Below, in pieces: positions 1 through 9,821 of a DNA stretch of 64,000 nt. The notes under the pieces are model-generated. The model was not told the DNA's origin and ran no database searches. It was given only the letters and a program-made list of their open reading frames with translations. The stretch's first letter is position 1; each line of letters begins with the position of its first letter. The DNA comes from Aegicerativicinus sediminis (GTDB taxonomy: Bacteria; Bacteroidota; Bacteroidia; Flavobacteriales; Flavobacteriaceae): contig NZ_CP064295.1 of the NCBI RefSeq assembly GCF_015476115.1, forward strand, positions 3,032,001 through 3,096,000. The letters are read 5' to 3'. The position numbers and the translations under genes were made by a program.

Positions 1-800
1 ACAACATTGGGTGAGCTTGGCGCAATGGCAACTCCAATTCGGCCTAAATCTCCTTCAGGTAAACCATCTTCTGATGTAATTTTTGTCCAATTTTCACCTC
101 CATCATGCGTAATATGAAGACCAGAACCCGGTCCGCCTGAATTGAAAAACCAAGGTTCACGTTTGTGTTCCCACATGGCTGCAATTAATTTATTTGGATT
201 TGTAGGATCCATAATTAATTCTGCGGTCCCGGTTTTATCATTAGCAAACAATATGTTAGTCCATGATTTGCCGCCATCAGTAGTTTTATAAACACCTCTT
301 TCTGGATGTTCTCCCCAGGGAGAGCCTATTGCAGCTGCATAAACTACATCTGGGTTTGATGGGTGAATGATAATTCTATGTATGTGACGGGTTTTCTCAA
401 GACCCATTAATTTCCAAGATTTTCCTCCATCAAGGGATCTATAAATACCATAACCTCCATTTAAACTATTCCTTGGGTTACCTTCTCCTGTACCTACCCA
501 AATAACGGAAGGGTTAGTTTGTTGGATGGCAACCGAACCGATGGAAGCAGTACTTTCATTTTCAAAAACAGGTTCCCATTTTATACCCCCAGAAGTAGAT
601 TTCCATAAACCTCCGGATGCTGTACCGACATACATTACATTTGGATTGTTTTCTACCACATCAATAGCAGTAACCCTTCCACTCATGCCACCAGGGCCTA
701 TGCTTCGAGGTTTCATGTTTTTCACTAAATCCATAGGTAATTTTTGAGCTTGTAAAGACAATACTGCACAAGCCGCAAGTAAGAATAAAAATGATCTCAT
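1..800 (-). CDS. Secreted Asp-box (BNR/VPS10-like) repeat protein, 3' end outside the window
   Basis: The reading frame runs from an ATG at 798-800 off the left edge, so only the first ~266 residues are visible. It starts with a signal peptide (MRSFLFLLAACAVLSLQAQ), so the protein is exported. The rest carries repeated Asp-boxes of the type S/T-x-D-x-G-x-x-W (SLDGGKSW, TTDGGKSW, THDGGENW) plus a degenerate STSGGIKW, the signature of BNR/sortilin-like beta-propellers. Full-length family members in Bacteroidota are usually about 1000 residues and are often labelled glycosyl hydrolase or VPS10-domain protein, but no catalytic residue can be assigned here. It is divergent from the VWA gene at 939. 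A ligand-binding or structural propeller is likely; enzymatic activity is unproven. Confidence 0.85.
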   Translation of the reverse strand, partial: MRSFLFLLAACAVLSLQAQKLPMDLVKNMKPRSIGPGGMSGRVTAIDVVENNPNVMYVGTASGGLWKSTSGGIKWEPVFENESTASIGSVAIQQTNPSVIWVGTGEGNPRNSLNGGYGIYRSLDGGKSWKLMGLEKTRHIHRIIIHPSNPDVVYAAAIGSPWGEHPERGVYKTTDGGKSWTNILFANDKTGTAELIMDPTNPNKLIAAMWEHKREPWFFNSGGPGSGLHITHDGGENWTKITSEDGLPEGDLGRIGVAIAPSSPNV

Positions 801-938
801 TTAAATGTGTAAATTTTGGTTGAATTAGCCTTTTATTATTGAATAGCCCTAAAGATAAATAATTATTATAGGTTGATTTTAAAATATGATGTTAAAGAGG
901 GAATCTGTCTTTTAGAATTATACTATTTTTATCTAGCT

Positions 939-2066
939 ATGAAACGTACCCAAAACAAAAGAGGTTTCAGGTTCGAGTCTTATACCGAATCGGAACAACC
1001 TCTTTTTGAAAAACTTCTGGAAATATTTAAGGAACTGTTGACCCATACATCAGGCGAATTGGATGAGGCCATCGAATGGTTAAAACAGTTAGATGAGGAA
1101 TACAAGCTTACCAATGAAGATTATACGATTGATGATTTTCTGGAAGAATTAAAGGAGAAGGGATACATTCGAGAAGAAATTCGGCCAGATGGTCAGGGTG
1201 GAAAATTAGAGATTACTTCTAAAACTGAACGTGCCATACGCAAACATGCCTTAGACCAAATATTTGGGAAATTACGTAAAAGTGGAGCAGGTAATCACAG
1301 AAGTAAAAAAGCAGGAGTAGGAGATGAGCATACTGGTGATTTCAGAACCTATCAGTTTGGTGATTCAATAGATAAAGTGTCAATGACCGAAAGTTTACGG
1401 AATGCTCAGATGAATCATGGTTTAGGAGATTTTAATATTACCGAAGATGATTTAGTGGTTGAGGAAACTCATCACAAATCTCAAATGAGTACTGTGCTAA
1501 TGATAGATATTAGTCATAGTATGATTTTATACGGTGAAGATAGAATTACACCTGCCAAAAAGGTTGCCATGGCATTGGCTGAATTAATTACCACCCGATA
1601 TCCTAAGGACACTCTTGATATAATTGTATTTGGTAACGATGCGTGGCCAATTCAACTGAAAGATTTGATGTATTTAAATGTTGGGCCTTACCATACAAAT
1701 ACAGTCGCCGGTCTGCAATTGGCTATGGATATTCTCAGACGCAAGCGCAATACCAACAAGCAAATCTTTATGATTACTGACGGTAAGCCAAGTTGCGTTA
1801 GATTAAAAGATGGCAGATATTATAAGAATAGTGTCGGCCTAGATTCTTTTATAGTGAATAAATGTTACAGTATGGCAAGCCAAGCAAGGAGACTACATAT
1901 ACCGATTACCACTTTTATGATTGCGGAAGATTCTTACCTTATGGAGTTTGTTAGGGAATTTACCTACGCCAATCAGGGCAAGGCTTTGTTTACTGGATTG
2001 AAAGGACTAGGTGAAATGATTTTTGAAGATTACGAACGAAACAGAATTAAACGATTAAAAGGTTAA
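939..2066 (+). CDS. VWA domain protein partnered with a MoxR-type AAA ATPase
   Basis: 375 residues. The C-terminal half is a von Willebrand factor A domain with the metal-ion-dependent adhesion site D190-I-S192-H-S194, Thr residues near 253-255 and ITDGKPS around 279-285. The first 180 residues are charged and helical with no signal peptide, so the protein is cytoplasmic. I start at the ATG at 939 (MKRTQNKRGF). An in-frame TTG at 873 would add 22 hydrophobic, poorly coding residues. The AAA gene follows after 10 bp, and VWA/MoxR pairs are known to work together as chaperone-like machines in metal insertion or complex assembly. The client of this pair cannot be read from the context. Confidence 0.88.
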   Translation: MKRTQNKRGFRFESYTESEQPLFEKLLEIFKELLTHTSGELDEAIEWLKQLDEEYKLTNEDYTIDDFLEELKEKGYIREEIRPDGQGGKLEITSKTERAIRKHALDQIFGKLRKSGAGNHRSKKAGVGDEHTGDFRTYQFGDSIDKVSMTESLRNAQMNHGLGDFNITEDDLVVEETHHKSQMSTVLMIDISHSMILYGEDRITPAKKVAMALAELITTRYPKDTLDIIVFGNDAWPIQLKDLMYLNVGPYHTNTVAGLQLAMDILRRKRNTNKQIFMITDGKPSCVRLKDGRYYKNSVGLDSFIVNKCYSMASQARRLHIPITTFMIAEDSYLMEFVREFTYANQGKALFTGLKGLGEMIFEDYERNRIKRLKG

Positions 2067-2076
2067 CGATATAATT

Positions 2077-3543
2077 ATGAATATCGAACAGATAAAAACT
2101 TTAGGTGAATTAAAGAAAACAGGTTATAAAAGTCGAACCATTAAAAATGAACTTCGGCAAAATCTTATAGAAAAATTACGGAAGGGAGAATCGACCTTTA
2201 GTGGAATTCACGGGTATGAAAACACCGTAATACCGGAATTGGAACGAGCGATTTTATCGAGACATAATGTTAATTTACTTGGGCTTAGGGGGCAGGCGAA
2301 AACACGCCTTGCTCGAATGATGGTTGAATTGCTTGATGAATATATACCAGTTGTTGAGGGTTCAGAAATTAATGATGATCCATTTAACCCAATTAGTCGG
2401 TATGCCAAAGAATTGATTAAGGAGAAGGGAGATGAAACTCCAATAAGTTGGATGCACCGATCAGAACGTTTTGCTGAAAAATTGGCTACTCCAGATGTTA
2501 CGGTTGCAGATATTATAGGGGATATCGATCCTATAAAAGCTGCCAATTTAAAATTGAGTTATGCGGATGACAGGGTAATCCATTATGGTATGATACCTCG
2601 TGCCAACCGCTGCATATTTGTAATTAATGAATTACCGGATCTACAAGCTCGAATTCAGGTGGCTTTATTCAATATCCTTCAAGAAGGTGATATACAAATA
2701 CGCGGGTTTAAACTGAGGCTCCCATTAGACATGCAATTTGTCTTTACAGCAAATCCCGAGGATTATACCAATCGAGGAAGTATCGTAACACCATTGAAGG
2801 ACCGTATTGGTTCTCAGATTTTAACCCATTATCCAGATTCAATTGAAATTGCAAAAGCGATAACAGTACAAGAAGCAAAATTAGATGGCAATCAATCCGA
2901 AATGATCAGTGTGCCAGAATTGGCAAGGGAACTGTTGGAGCAGATCTCGTTTGAGGCACGAGAGAGTGACTTAATTGACAGTAAAAGTGGGGTAAGCGCC
3001 AGGTTAAGCATAACCGCTTTCGAAAATTTAATTAGTACGGCTGAGCGAAGAGCTTTAAAAAATGAAGATGCAACCACATCCATTAGGATGGGAGATTTTA
3101 CCGGAATTATTCCAAGCATTACCGGAAAGGTTGAACTTGTTTACGAAGGTGAACAGGAAGGAGCTTTCACAGTTGCTTATAATCTAATTGGAGATGCCGT
3201 TAAATCACTGTTCCCAACGATGTTTCCATCAATTCAAAAACTAGAAAAACAGAATGAAGAAACTCCTTATGATGCTATTGTGTCATGGTTTTTTAATAAT
3301 AGCGATGGGTTTGAACTATTGGATGATATTGACGATGTTGAATATAAAAGACAATTAGATAGCGTTGAGCCATTGAAAAGTCTTGTGAAAGAATATCAAC
3401 CTAATCTCGAAGGAGATGCGCTTTATTTCTGTATGGAATTTGTTCTGTGGGCCTTAGCCGAACATAAAAAATTAACTAAACACCGGTTTTATGACGGTAT
3501 ACAGTTTCAAGATCCTTATGGAAACTTTATAAATAAACTCTAA
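2077..3543 (+). CDS. MoxR/ChlI-like AAA+ ATPase
   Basis: 488 residues. The P-loop is at 69-76 (GLRGQAKT) and the Walker B region around 179-186 (CIFVINEL), followed by a sensor-1-like segment ending FTANPEDY. Both ATPase motifs are slightly off consensus: Ala replaces the last Gly of the P-loop and Asn replaces the Walker B Asp, while the following Glu is kept. The arrangement resembles magnesium-chelatase subunit I and MoxR proteins, which couple ATP hydrolysis to a VWA partner. Here that partner is the gene 10 bp upstream. Its stop lies 3 bp from the convergent glgC stop. Family call is firm, substrate unknown. Confidence 0.87.
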   Translation: MNIEQIKTLGELKKTGYKSRTIKNELRQNLIEKLRKGESTFSGIHGYENTVIPELERAILSRHNVNLLGLRGQAKTRLARMMVELLDEYIPVVEGSEINDDPFNPISRYAKELIKEKGDETPISWMHRSERFAEKLATPDVTVADIIGDIDPIKAANLKLSYADDRVIHYGMIPRANRCIFVINELPDLQARIQVALFNILQEGDIQIRGFKLRLPLDMQFVFTANPEDYTNRGSIVTPLKDRIGSQILTHYPDSIEIAKAITVQEAKLDGNQSEMISVPELARELLEQISFEARESDLIDSKSGVSARLSITAFENLISTAERRALKNEDATTSIRMGDFTGIIPSITGKVELVYEGEQEGAFTVAYNLIGDAVKSLFPTMFPSIQKLEKQNEETPYDAIVSWFFNNSDGFELLDDIDDVEYKRQLDSVEPLKSLVKEYQPNLEGDALYFCMEFVLWALAEHKKLTKHRFYDGIQFQDPYGNFINKL

Positions 3544-3546
3544 TGA

Positions 3547-4812
3547 TTAGATTTTGTAACCTTTAGGAATGGTTACGCCTTTTTTCAACACAACAATTCC
3601 GCTTTTAACAACATAGAGATCGGTTTCTTTATCTTCAGTATAAACACTTCCATCTATATGGACGTCATCTCCTATTCTGCAGTTTTTCTCAACGATGGCA
3701 TTTTTAATAAAGCAGCGCTCACCAATACCCATCAATATGTCAATGTGATCATTCTCAATTTCGTCTAAAGATTCATAATAATCTGAACCCATCATATAGG
3801 TGTTTATAATAACACTGTCTTGCCCAATACGTGATCGGATACCAATGACGGATCGCTCGATTTTTGCTGCGCTAATTATGCATCCTTCAGCAATTACAGC
3901 ATGTTCCATTTGAGCGACAAGAATTTTAGAAGTAGGTAATATACGCGCATTTGTATATACTCGTTGGGAAAGATCGTATAGGTTGAATTGTGGAATATTG
4001 TCTGTTAGTCCGATATTGGCTTCAAAAAATGAGTCTATATTCCCTATGTCTGTCCAATACCCTTCAAAGGGATAACTTAATATTTTTCTTTTACCAATGC
4101 TTTGAGGAATAATTTCCTTACCAAAATCCATGGTCTTCGGATCATTCATCAATTCAATCAGCAAATCCCTATTAAAGACATAAATTCCCATAGAGGCAAG
4201 GTAATTTCTACCTTGACTTTTCATTTCATCACTTACCTCTGAACCCCACTTTAATATTTCCTCTGAATTTGGTTTTTCGGTAAAGCTGGTAATTAAACTA
4301 TCGCTATTTGTTTTTAAAATACCAAAAGAGGTTCCATCTTTTGCGTTAACTGGTAAAGTTGCAATTGTAATATCAGAACCACTTTCAGCGTGTCTGGCAA
4401 TGAGATCATTGTAGTCCATCTGGTACAATTGGTCGCCAGAAAGTATAAGGGCATATTTAAATTGATGATTTAAAAAGTGATGCATACTTTGTCTAACTGC
4501 ATCGGCGGTGCCTTGAAACCACTCTGTACTTGTCATGGTTTGTTCTGCGGCTAAAACATCGACGAATGCTGAACTGAAAAAACTAAAATGGTAAGTGTTT
4601 TTAATATGCCTATTTAATGAGGCCGAATTAAATTGAGTCAGTACAAACATTCTTTTAATGTCTGAATTGATACAATTAGAAATTGGGATATCCACCAACC
4701 TATATTTACCAGCAATCGGTACGGCCGGCTTAGAGCGTTTCTCTGTAAGTGGATATAATCGTGAGCCTTGGCCACCTCCTAAAATTATAGCTAGTACGTC
4801 GTTATTAATCAT
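3547..4812 (-). CDS. glgC: Glucose-1-phosphate adenylyltransferase
   Basis: 421 residues, the usual length for GlgC. It makes ADP-glucose from glucose-1-phosphate and ATP, the first committed step of bacterial glycogen synthesis. The N-terminal nucleotidyltransferase domain has the signature GGGQGSRLYPLTEKRSKPAV (residues 12-31), then RLVDIPISNCINS and the WFQGTADAVRQ segment. The C-terminal ~130 residues are a left-handed beta-helix (GCIISAAKIERSVIG, CRIGDDVHIDGS). The start ATG overlaps the TGA of the upstream glycogen synthase by 4 bp (ATGA), so the two are translationally coupled. Allosteric regulation is typical of the family but cannot be read here. Confidence 0.96.
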   Translation of the reverse strand: MINNDVLAIILGGGQGSRLYPLTEKRSKPAVPIAGKYRLVDIPISNCINSDIKRMFVLTQFNSASLNRHIKNTYHFSFFSSAFVDVLAAEQTMTSTEWFQGTADAVRQSMHHFLNHQFKYALILSGDQLYQMDYNDLIARHAESGSDITIATLPVNAKDGTSFGILKTNSDSLITSFTEKPNSEEILKWGSEVSDEMKSQGRNYLASMGIYVFNRDLLIELMNDPKTMDFGKEIIPQSIGKRKILSYPFEGYWTDIGNIDSFFEANIGLTDNIPQFNLYDLSQRVYTNARILPTSKILVAQMEHAVIAEGCIISAAKIERSVIGIRSRIGQDSVIINTYMMGSDYYESLDEIENDHIDILMGIGERCFIKNAIVEKNCRIGDDVHIDGSVYTEDKETDLYVVKSGIVVLKKGVTIPKGYKI

Positions 4813-6014
4813 TTTAAAAGAGATTTATAAAGTTCTTCAGTTTGTTTAGCGATTGCAGACCAATCAAAATAATCTTCTACACGTTTTCTGCCATTAACAG
4901 CCATTTTTGCCCGTAACACAGGGTCATCCATCAAAGAATTAATTGCGGCTGCCAAGTCTTGAGCAAATTGTTCCGGATTTGCGGCTTCAAATGGTGCAAT
5001 TGTTTCTTGTTCTAATGCCACCAAAATTCCTGTTTCTCCATCTACTACCACTTCCTTAATACCACCAACACTACTTGCTACAACGGCAGTACTACAAGCC
5101 ATGGCCTCAATATTAATAATGCCAAACGGTTCATATATGGATGGGCAACAAAATACATCTGCATGTGAATAGAGTTGGATTACTTCTGATTTTGGAAGCA
5201 TGTCTGCAATCCAAATAACATTTTTCCTGTTCTCTGTAACCGAATCTACTTTCTCTTTCATTTCCCTAGCGATAGCTTCGGTATCTGGTGCTCCGGCACA
5301 AAGTACTACTTGCACATCTGGGTTTATATAGTTTATTGCATTTACCAAATGAATAATTCCTTTTTGCCTGGTAATACGTCCAACAAAAAGCACATAAGGT
5401 TTGGTTTTGTCAATTCCATATTTATCTAAGGCCGAGGTTTCTGAAGTGGTTTGGTATTGTTCAAGATTTATACCATTGTAAATAACCTCAATTTTGTTTT
5501 CATCAACATCAAAATGCTTTAAAACATCTTCTTTAGTTTCTTTTGAAACAGCTATAACTGCATCTGCCATCTCAATAGCTGTTTTTTCTATCCAAGAAGA
5601 AGCCTGATATCCACGTCCTAATTGTTCGGCTTTCCATGGTCTTAAAGGTTCTAATGAATGTGTTGTAACAACTAATGGAGTGCCATAACACAATTTAGAT
5701 AAAATTCCTGCAAATTGTGCATACCAAGTATGGCAATGAACCACATCAGCATCAACAATTCCTCCATTCATTTGAATACAGGTCAATAAGGTTTTGAAAA
5801 TTGGTGCTATTTCTGAACGAGTATGTTCCAACGTTAAGGTCTCATTTTTAAAGCCTAAAACTCTTAAATGCTCTTCCTTAATATCTTGATCACCAAAACT
5901 TCGGACCTCCACTTCCACAAGTTTGGCTAATTCAGCGGCCAAATATTCAACATGCACTCCTGCGCCACCATAAACATGCGGAGGATATTCTTTTGTGTAA
6001 AATAGAACCTTCAT
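4809..6014 (-). CDS. glgA: Glycogen synthase, GT4 family
   Basis: 401 residues with a GT-B fold. It begins MKVLFYTKEYPPHVYGGAGV, typical of the actinobacterial-type GlgA/GlgM group of GT4 rather than the ~480-residue E. coli GT5 enzyme. The C-terminal half has the retaining-GT motif PSIYEPFGIINIEAMAC with the E-x7-E arrangement and VLFVGRITRQKG for donor binding. The 4-bp overlap with glgC supports use of ADP-glucose for alpha-1,4-glucan or maltose-1-phosphate synthesis. Which product is made cannot be decided from sequence. The 163 bp upstream (6015-6177) separates it from the M28 peptidase gene; I see no clear promoter there. Confidence 0.88.
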   Translation of the reverse strand: MKVLFYTKEYPPHVYGGAGVHVEYLAAELAKLVEVEVRSFGDQDIKEEHLRVLGFKNETLTLEHTRSEIAPIFKTLLTCIQMNGGIVDADVVHCHTWYAQFAGILSKLCYGTPLVVTTHSLEPLRPWKAEQLGRGYQASSWIEKTAIEMADAVIAVSKETKEDVLKHFDVDENKIEVIYNGINLEQYQTTSETSALDKYGIDKTKPYVLFVGRITRQKGIIHLVNAINYINPDVQVVLCAGAPDTEAIAREMKEKVDSVTENRKNVIWIADMLPKSEVIQLYSHADVFCCPSIYEPFGIINIEAMACSTAVVASSVGGIKEVVVDGETGILVALEQETIAPFEAANPEQFAQDLAAAINSLMDDPVLRAKMAVNGRKRVEDYFDWSAIAKQTEELYKSLLK

Positions 6015-6177
6015 ATTAAAAGGCTTATAGTTTTTAGTTAATGTAAATTACTAATTTAAATCCAAATTTGTAATTGAAATCGCAATTATGAGTAGGCTTT
6101 TATGGGGATCTAATTTCGAATTTAGAAATTACTCTAGGATTAAATTATGATTAAATGCATATTATTTAGGCAGGAGT

Positions 6178-7521
6178 CTAGTTCCTAATAATTCCTTCAG
6201 GAAAACTAACTATGCTTTCAAAGCCATTATTTCCGACAGCAGCAACTCCAAAGAAGTAATTATCTATGACAATGCCTTCTAGGATAAATTGATCTACATC
6301 ACCAACATAGCGACTATAGTCCCAAGTAGGTGAGGTTGTATCTCTCCAATAAATAATATATCCATTTGCATTATCAACTTTGTTCCATGCTAATCGAACA
6401 TTTGGTTCTACCATGCCTCCAATTTTCACCTCTTTAGGTGCTGGTGGGGCAGAGGCAATACTCGCCAAATTAATGGCATTTACGGCGGTTAGCTTTTTTG
6501 CATAATCGAAATTTACATGTTCGAAAGTATCTCCATAGTTAATGCCGTTCTCCGTGCGAATATCTTGATGCTGTTGAGTATAATTTTCATGAGTTTCCAT
6601 TATGCGAATCCCGGCAAAACCAACATCATTAAAAGGTCGATGATGACCGCCTCTCGCAAAACGGTCTAAACGATAAACCATCATGGGATTCATTTCTGGC
6701 ATATAAGATTTGGTTGTTTTAAAAACGTACCTTGCCAATTGTCTAGAGATTCCATCTACTTCACCGCCATAAAATCTTCGTGCTCTTCGGCGTTCTTCAG
6801 ATTCTGTGGGAGGTGTCGGTTCTGAAAATATTCTAAAAGAGCGATTATCAATTACGCCATCAACACCTTTTATATTCCCTATCATGTCATTATTAAGAAT
6901 TCCAATGACATCCCAATTCTGTTCCAATGCGTATTCTGCCAATCCTTTTCCCCCATAGAGTCCTTGTTCTTCCCCTGCTAACCCAACATAAATGATGCTA
7001 TTTTCAAACTTATATTTTGAAAGTACCCTTGCTGCTTCAATGGTGCCCGCCATACCCGAAGCATTATCATTTGCTCCTGGGGAATCTGAAGTAAAATTGG
7101 TAGGATCTGAAACACGGGAATCTATATCCCCGCTCATAATTATAAACCTATTTGGAAATTTTGTTCCTCTTTGAATTGCAACGACATTATTAATCCAAAC
7201 ATCTTTTACAATTCGTTGGTTATCACCCTTAGGAATAAAATTCTTCTGATAAAAAACTTCTAAACAGCCATTACAATTCGTAGATATAGATTCAAATTCA
7301 CTCTTAATCCATCTGCGAGCTGCGCCAATGCCTCGGCTTTGGGAAATAGTATCGCTTAGAGTATGGCGAGTACCAAAATCGACTAAAGTTTTTATATCTT
7401 TTTTAATTCGGTCAGCTGATATGGCTTCAATAATCTGGTAGATTTTTACATCCTGTTGACCGTAGGAGTGGAAGCTGATAGTTAAAAAAACTGTCAGCCC
7501 AAGAGCATAAAAGTGTTTCAT
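6178..7521 (-). CDS. Secreted M28-family metallopeptidase with C-terminal FN3-like domain
   Basis: 447 residues with a signal peptide (about residues 1-21, ending HSYGQQ). The zinc-peptidase core has SPGANDNASG with the bridging Asp152, AGEEQGLYG with catalytic Glu184 and ligand Glu185, NNDMIG with Asp212, and a C-terminal QHQDIRTENG with a candidate His318. The first motif is SGDIDSR (130-136). In most M28 enzymes the residue two before the second Asp is a zinc-binding His; here it is Asp132. The last ~90 residues look like one fibronectin-III-type domain (VRLAWNKVDNANGYIIYWR). It probably trims peptides in the periplasm or outside. It lies between glgA and the trehalose gene and is probably an operon passenger (3-bp gap to the otsAB-like stop). 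Confidence 0.88.
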   Translation of the reverse strand: MKHFYALGLTVFLTISFHSYGQQDVKIYQIIEAISADRIKKDIKTLVDFGTRHTLSDTISQSRGIGAARRWIKSEFESISTNCNGCLEVFYQKNFIPKGDNQRIVKDVWINNVVAIQRGTKFPNRFIIMSGDIDSRVSDPTNFTSDSPGANDNASGMAGTIEAARVLSKYKFENSIIYVGLAGEEQGLYGGKGLAEYALEQNWDVIGILNNDMIGNIKGVDGVIDNRSFRIFSEPTPPTESEERRRARRFYGGEVDGISRQLARYVFKTTKSYMPEMNPMMVYRLDRFARGGHHRPFNDVGFAGIRIMETHENYTQQHQDIRTENGINYGDTFEHVNFDYAKKLTAVNAINLASIASAPPAPKEVKIGGMVEPNVRLAWNKVDNANGYIIYWRDTTSPTWDYSRYVGDVDQFILEGIVIDNYFFGVAAVGNNGFESIVSFPEGIIRN

Positions 7522-7524
7522 GTA

Positions 7525-9729
7525 TTAATTGAATTTTGAAAGGAGTTCTCTTACTTCTTTAGAATCTTTAACATAGTATTTCGCAGCAGTTTTCTTTATC
7601 CCAACCTTGATGGTAGCTGCTTCATCAGGCATTTCTTCAAACATATATTCATCCGTCCAATCATCACCAATAGCCAGCATAAAGTCATATTCTTTTTCAC
7701 CTAATAGACGAGAAGCGGCTCTACCCTTATTAACATTGGTGCTTTTTATTTCTATTACTTTATTACCTTCTAAAACGGACAGATCGTTATTGGATATTAA
7801 ACTCGTCAGCACAGTAGTAAGTTCTAGGACCCTAATTTGAGACAATTCTGGGTCTGCCTTCCTGTAGTGCCAAGCTAAAGAATAACGTTTCTTTTCGATA
7901 AAAGTGCCTGGTGTTCTATCAACAAATGTTTGTAACACAGGTTGAATATTTTCCATCCAATCATTCTTCAGTCGCTCTAAGGCTGTCCAATCTTTATCTT
8001 TATGTTTAATCCAAACGCCATGGTCCGTAATTAAGGTGTAGGGTTTATTATGATACCAATTTTCAAAAGTCTCGCGGTCTCTACCACTTATGATCACCAG
8101 ATCCGTATTATGATGGGAGGAAAGGGAATCCAATAAATCATATAATTCTGCATCTGGACTTGCATCTTTTGGGTCATCTTTAAAACCCACAAGGGTACCA
8201 TCATAATCTAATAGCATTAATCGCGATGCAGCTTTTTGGTATTCCTCCAATAATTTATCCTCTTGGTCCTTTTTCAACCTTGTGGCCATTATGATATCAT
8301 CATTGTTCTTTGTGGCCTCCATCGATTTCAAAAATTCCTCTGCCCATTTTTCTACAGTATACCTTTGAATTCTTTTTTGCAGAAGTTTCATGCGTTTTTG
8401 TTGCTCATCCATTGGCATTTCCAGGGCCTGCTTAATGGTGTCAGCAATTTGTTCAAAATTATTTGGGTTTATTAGTAAGGCTTCATTCATTTCTTTGGAA
8501 GCTCCTGCCATTTCACTTAAGATAAGTACCCCATCTTGTTCAGTTCTAGTTGCAACAAATTCCTTCGCCACCAAATTCATCCCATCCCTGACAGGTGTAA
8601 TTAATCCTATGTGGGCCGAGGTATATAAATCTATAAGATTCTCAAAAGGCATAGATCTGTAAAAATACCAAATGGGAGTCCAGCTTACGGTTGCAAACTG
8701 GCCATTGATGCGACCAACCAATTCGTCTGTATCCCGTTTAAGTTTTTGGTACTGAGGAACATTAGATCGAGAAGGTACCGCCAACATGATTAATCGCACT
8801 TTTTCACGAAATTCTGGATATTTATTTAAGAAATACTCGAAGGCCCTTATTCTGTTTGGAATTCCCTTTGTGTAATCTAGTCTATCGATAGATAGAATTA
8901 ACTTAGCATCGGAGTCTGATTGAAAATGGTCATCTAAACGTTTTTGAAGTTCTGTTCTGTTCTTGTCTTGTTGTTTCTCATTTTTCGATGCAGCATTATG
9001 AAATTTGTCATAATCGATTCCCATTGGAAAAGAATCTACTTTCACAATACGATCATGATATATTATTTCATTGAATTTTACATCCAGCCTTAAAATCCGT
9101 TTAACGGAACTTAAAAAATGTCTTTCGTAATCATAGGTGTGAAAACCTAATAGGTTAGAACCTAACATTCCTTCCAAGATTTCTTCTCTCCAAGGAAAAG
9201 TTCTAAATATTTCGTAAGAGGGAAAAGGGATATGAAGGAAAAAACCAATAGTTACATGCGGTTTTTTATCTCTGATTAATTTGGGCAGAAGCAACAATTG
9301 ATAATCGTGCACCCAAACAGAATCACCTTCTTCAATATGATTAATGACTTCATCTGCAAATTTTTGATTCACTCGTTTGTAGGCTTCCCAATATTGTAAT
9401 TCAAATTCTGTGTAATCTGTAAAATAGTGGAAAAGTGGCCAAAGAGTACGATTACTGAAACCAAAATAATAATCTTCTACATCTTCTTGGGTTAACGAAA
9501 CTGCGACACATTTTTCCTTTTGTACAGCATTTTTAACTTTTATGGAAGTTTCCTCATCAATTTCCTCCTCGGTAAGCCCAGACCAACCAATCCATATTCC
9601 ATTTCCTTCAGCATGAACAGATTTCATTCCTGTTGCTAATCCTCCAACACTAGGTATGGTTTTTATAGTTTGATCCTCAATTTTTATTTGTAAGGGTAGT
9701 CTGTTTGAGACTATTATGGTTTTACTCAT
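7525..9729 (-). CDS. Bifunctional trehalose-6-phosphate synthase/phosphatase
   Basis: 734 residues in two fused enzymes. Residues 1 to ~470 are a GT20 trehalose-6-phosphate synthase: VSNRLPLQ at the start, VGGLATGM, WVHDYQLLLLPKL, IDRLDYTKGIP and the donor-loop segment PVRDGMNLVAKEF. From about residue 500 comes a HAD-type trehalose-6-phosphate phosphatase with LDYDGTLVGF (nucleophile DxD), IISGRDRETFE and GDDWTDEYMF. Together they convert UDP-glucose and glucose-6-phosphate to trehalose (OtsA plus OtsB activity). The fused order is common in Bacteroidota. It diverges from the GH15 gene across 92 bp, which probably holds both promoters. The likely role is osmotic or desiccation stress. Confidence 0.95.
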   Translation of the reverse strand: MSKTIIVSNRLPLQIKIEDQTIKTIPSVGGLATGMKSVHAEGNGIWIGWSGLTEEEIDEETSIKVKNAVQKEKCVAVSLTQEDVEDYYFGFSNRTLWPLFHYFTDYTEFELQYWEAYKRVNQKFADEVINHIEEGDSVWVHDYQLLLLPKLIRDKKPHVTIGFFLHIPFPSYEIFRTFPWREEILEGMLGSNLLGFHTYDYERHFLSSVKRILRLDVKFNEIIYHDRIVKVDSFPMGIDYDKFHNAASKNEKQQDKNRTELQKRLDDHFQSDSDAKLILSIDRLDYTKGIPNRIRAFEYFLNKYPEFREKVRLIMLAVPSRSNVPQYQKLKRDTDELVGRINGQFATVSWTPIWYFYRSMPFENLIDLYTSAHIGLITPVRDGMNLVAKEFVATRTEQDGVLILSEMAGASKEMNEALLINPNNFEQIADTIKQALEMPMDEQQKRMKLLQKRIQRYTVEKWAEEFLKSMEATKNNDDIIMATRLKKDQEDKLLEEYQKAASRLMLLDYDGTLVGFKDDPKDASPDAELYDLLDSLSSHHNTDLVIISGRDRETFENWYHNKPYTLITDHGVWIKHKDKDWTALERLKNDWMENIQPVLQTFVDRTPGTFIEKKRYSLAWHYRKADPELSQIRVLELTTVLTSLISNNDLSVLEGNKVIEIKSTNVNKGRAASRLLGEKEYDFMLAIGDDWTDEYMFEEMPDEAATIKVGIKKTAAKYYVKDSKEVRELLSKFN

Positions 9730-9821
9730 GAATTTATAATCTTTTACGAATTATCTTATAACAAGATTTTTGTTAATTTACTGAATTAATAAGGGACTAA
9801 CCAATTCAAAGCTGAATTTTA

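Noticed and set aside
526-747. Plus-strand frame opposite the BNR protein
   Set aside because: Antisense shadow of a clear coding frame with signal peptide and Asp-boxes on the other strand.
873-938. TTG start extending the VWA protein by 22 residues
   Set aside because: The extension is hydrophobic and AT-driven; the ATG at 939 gives the family-like N-terminus.
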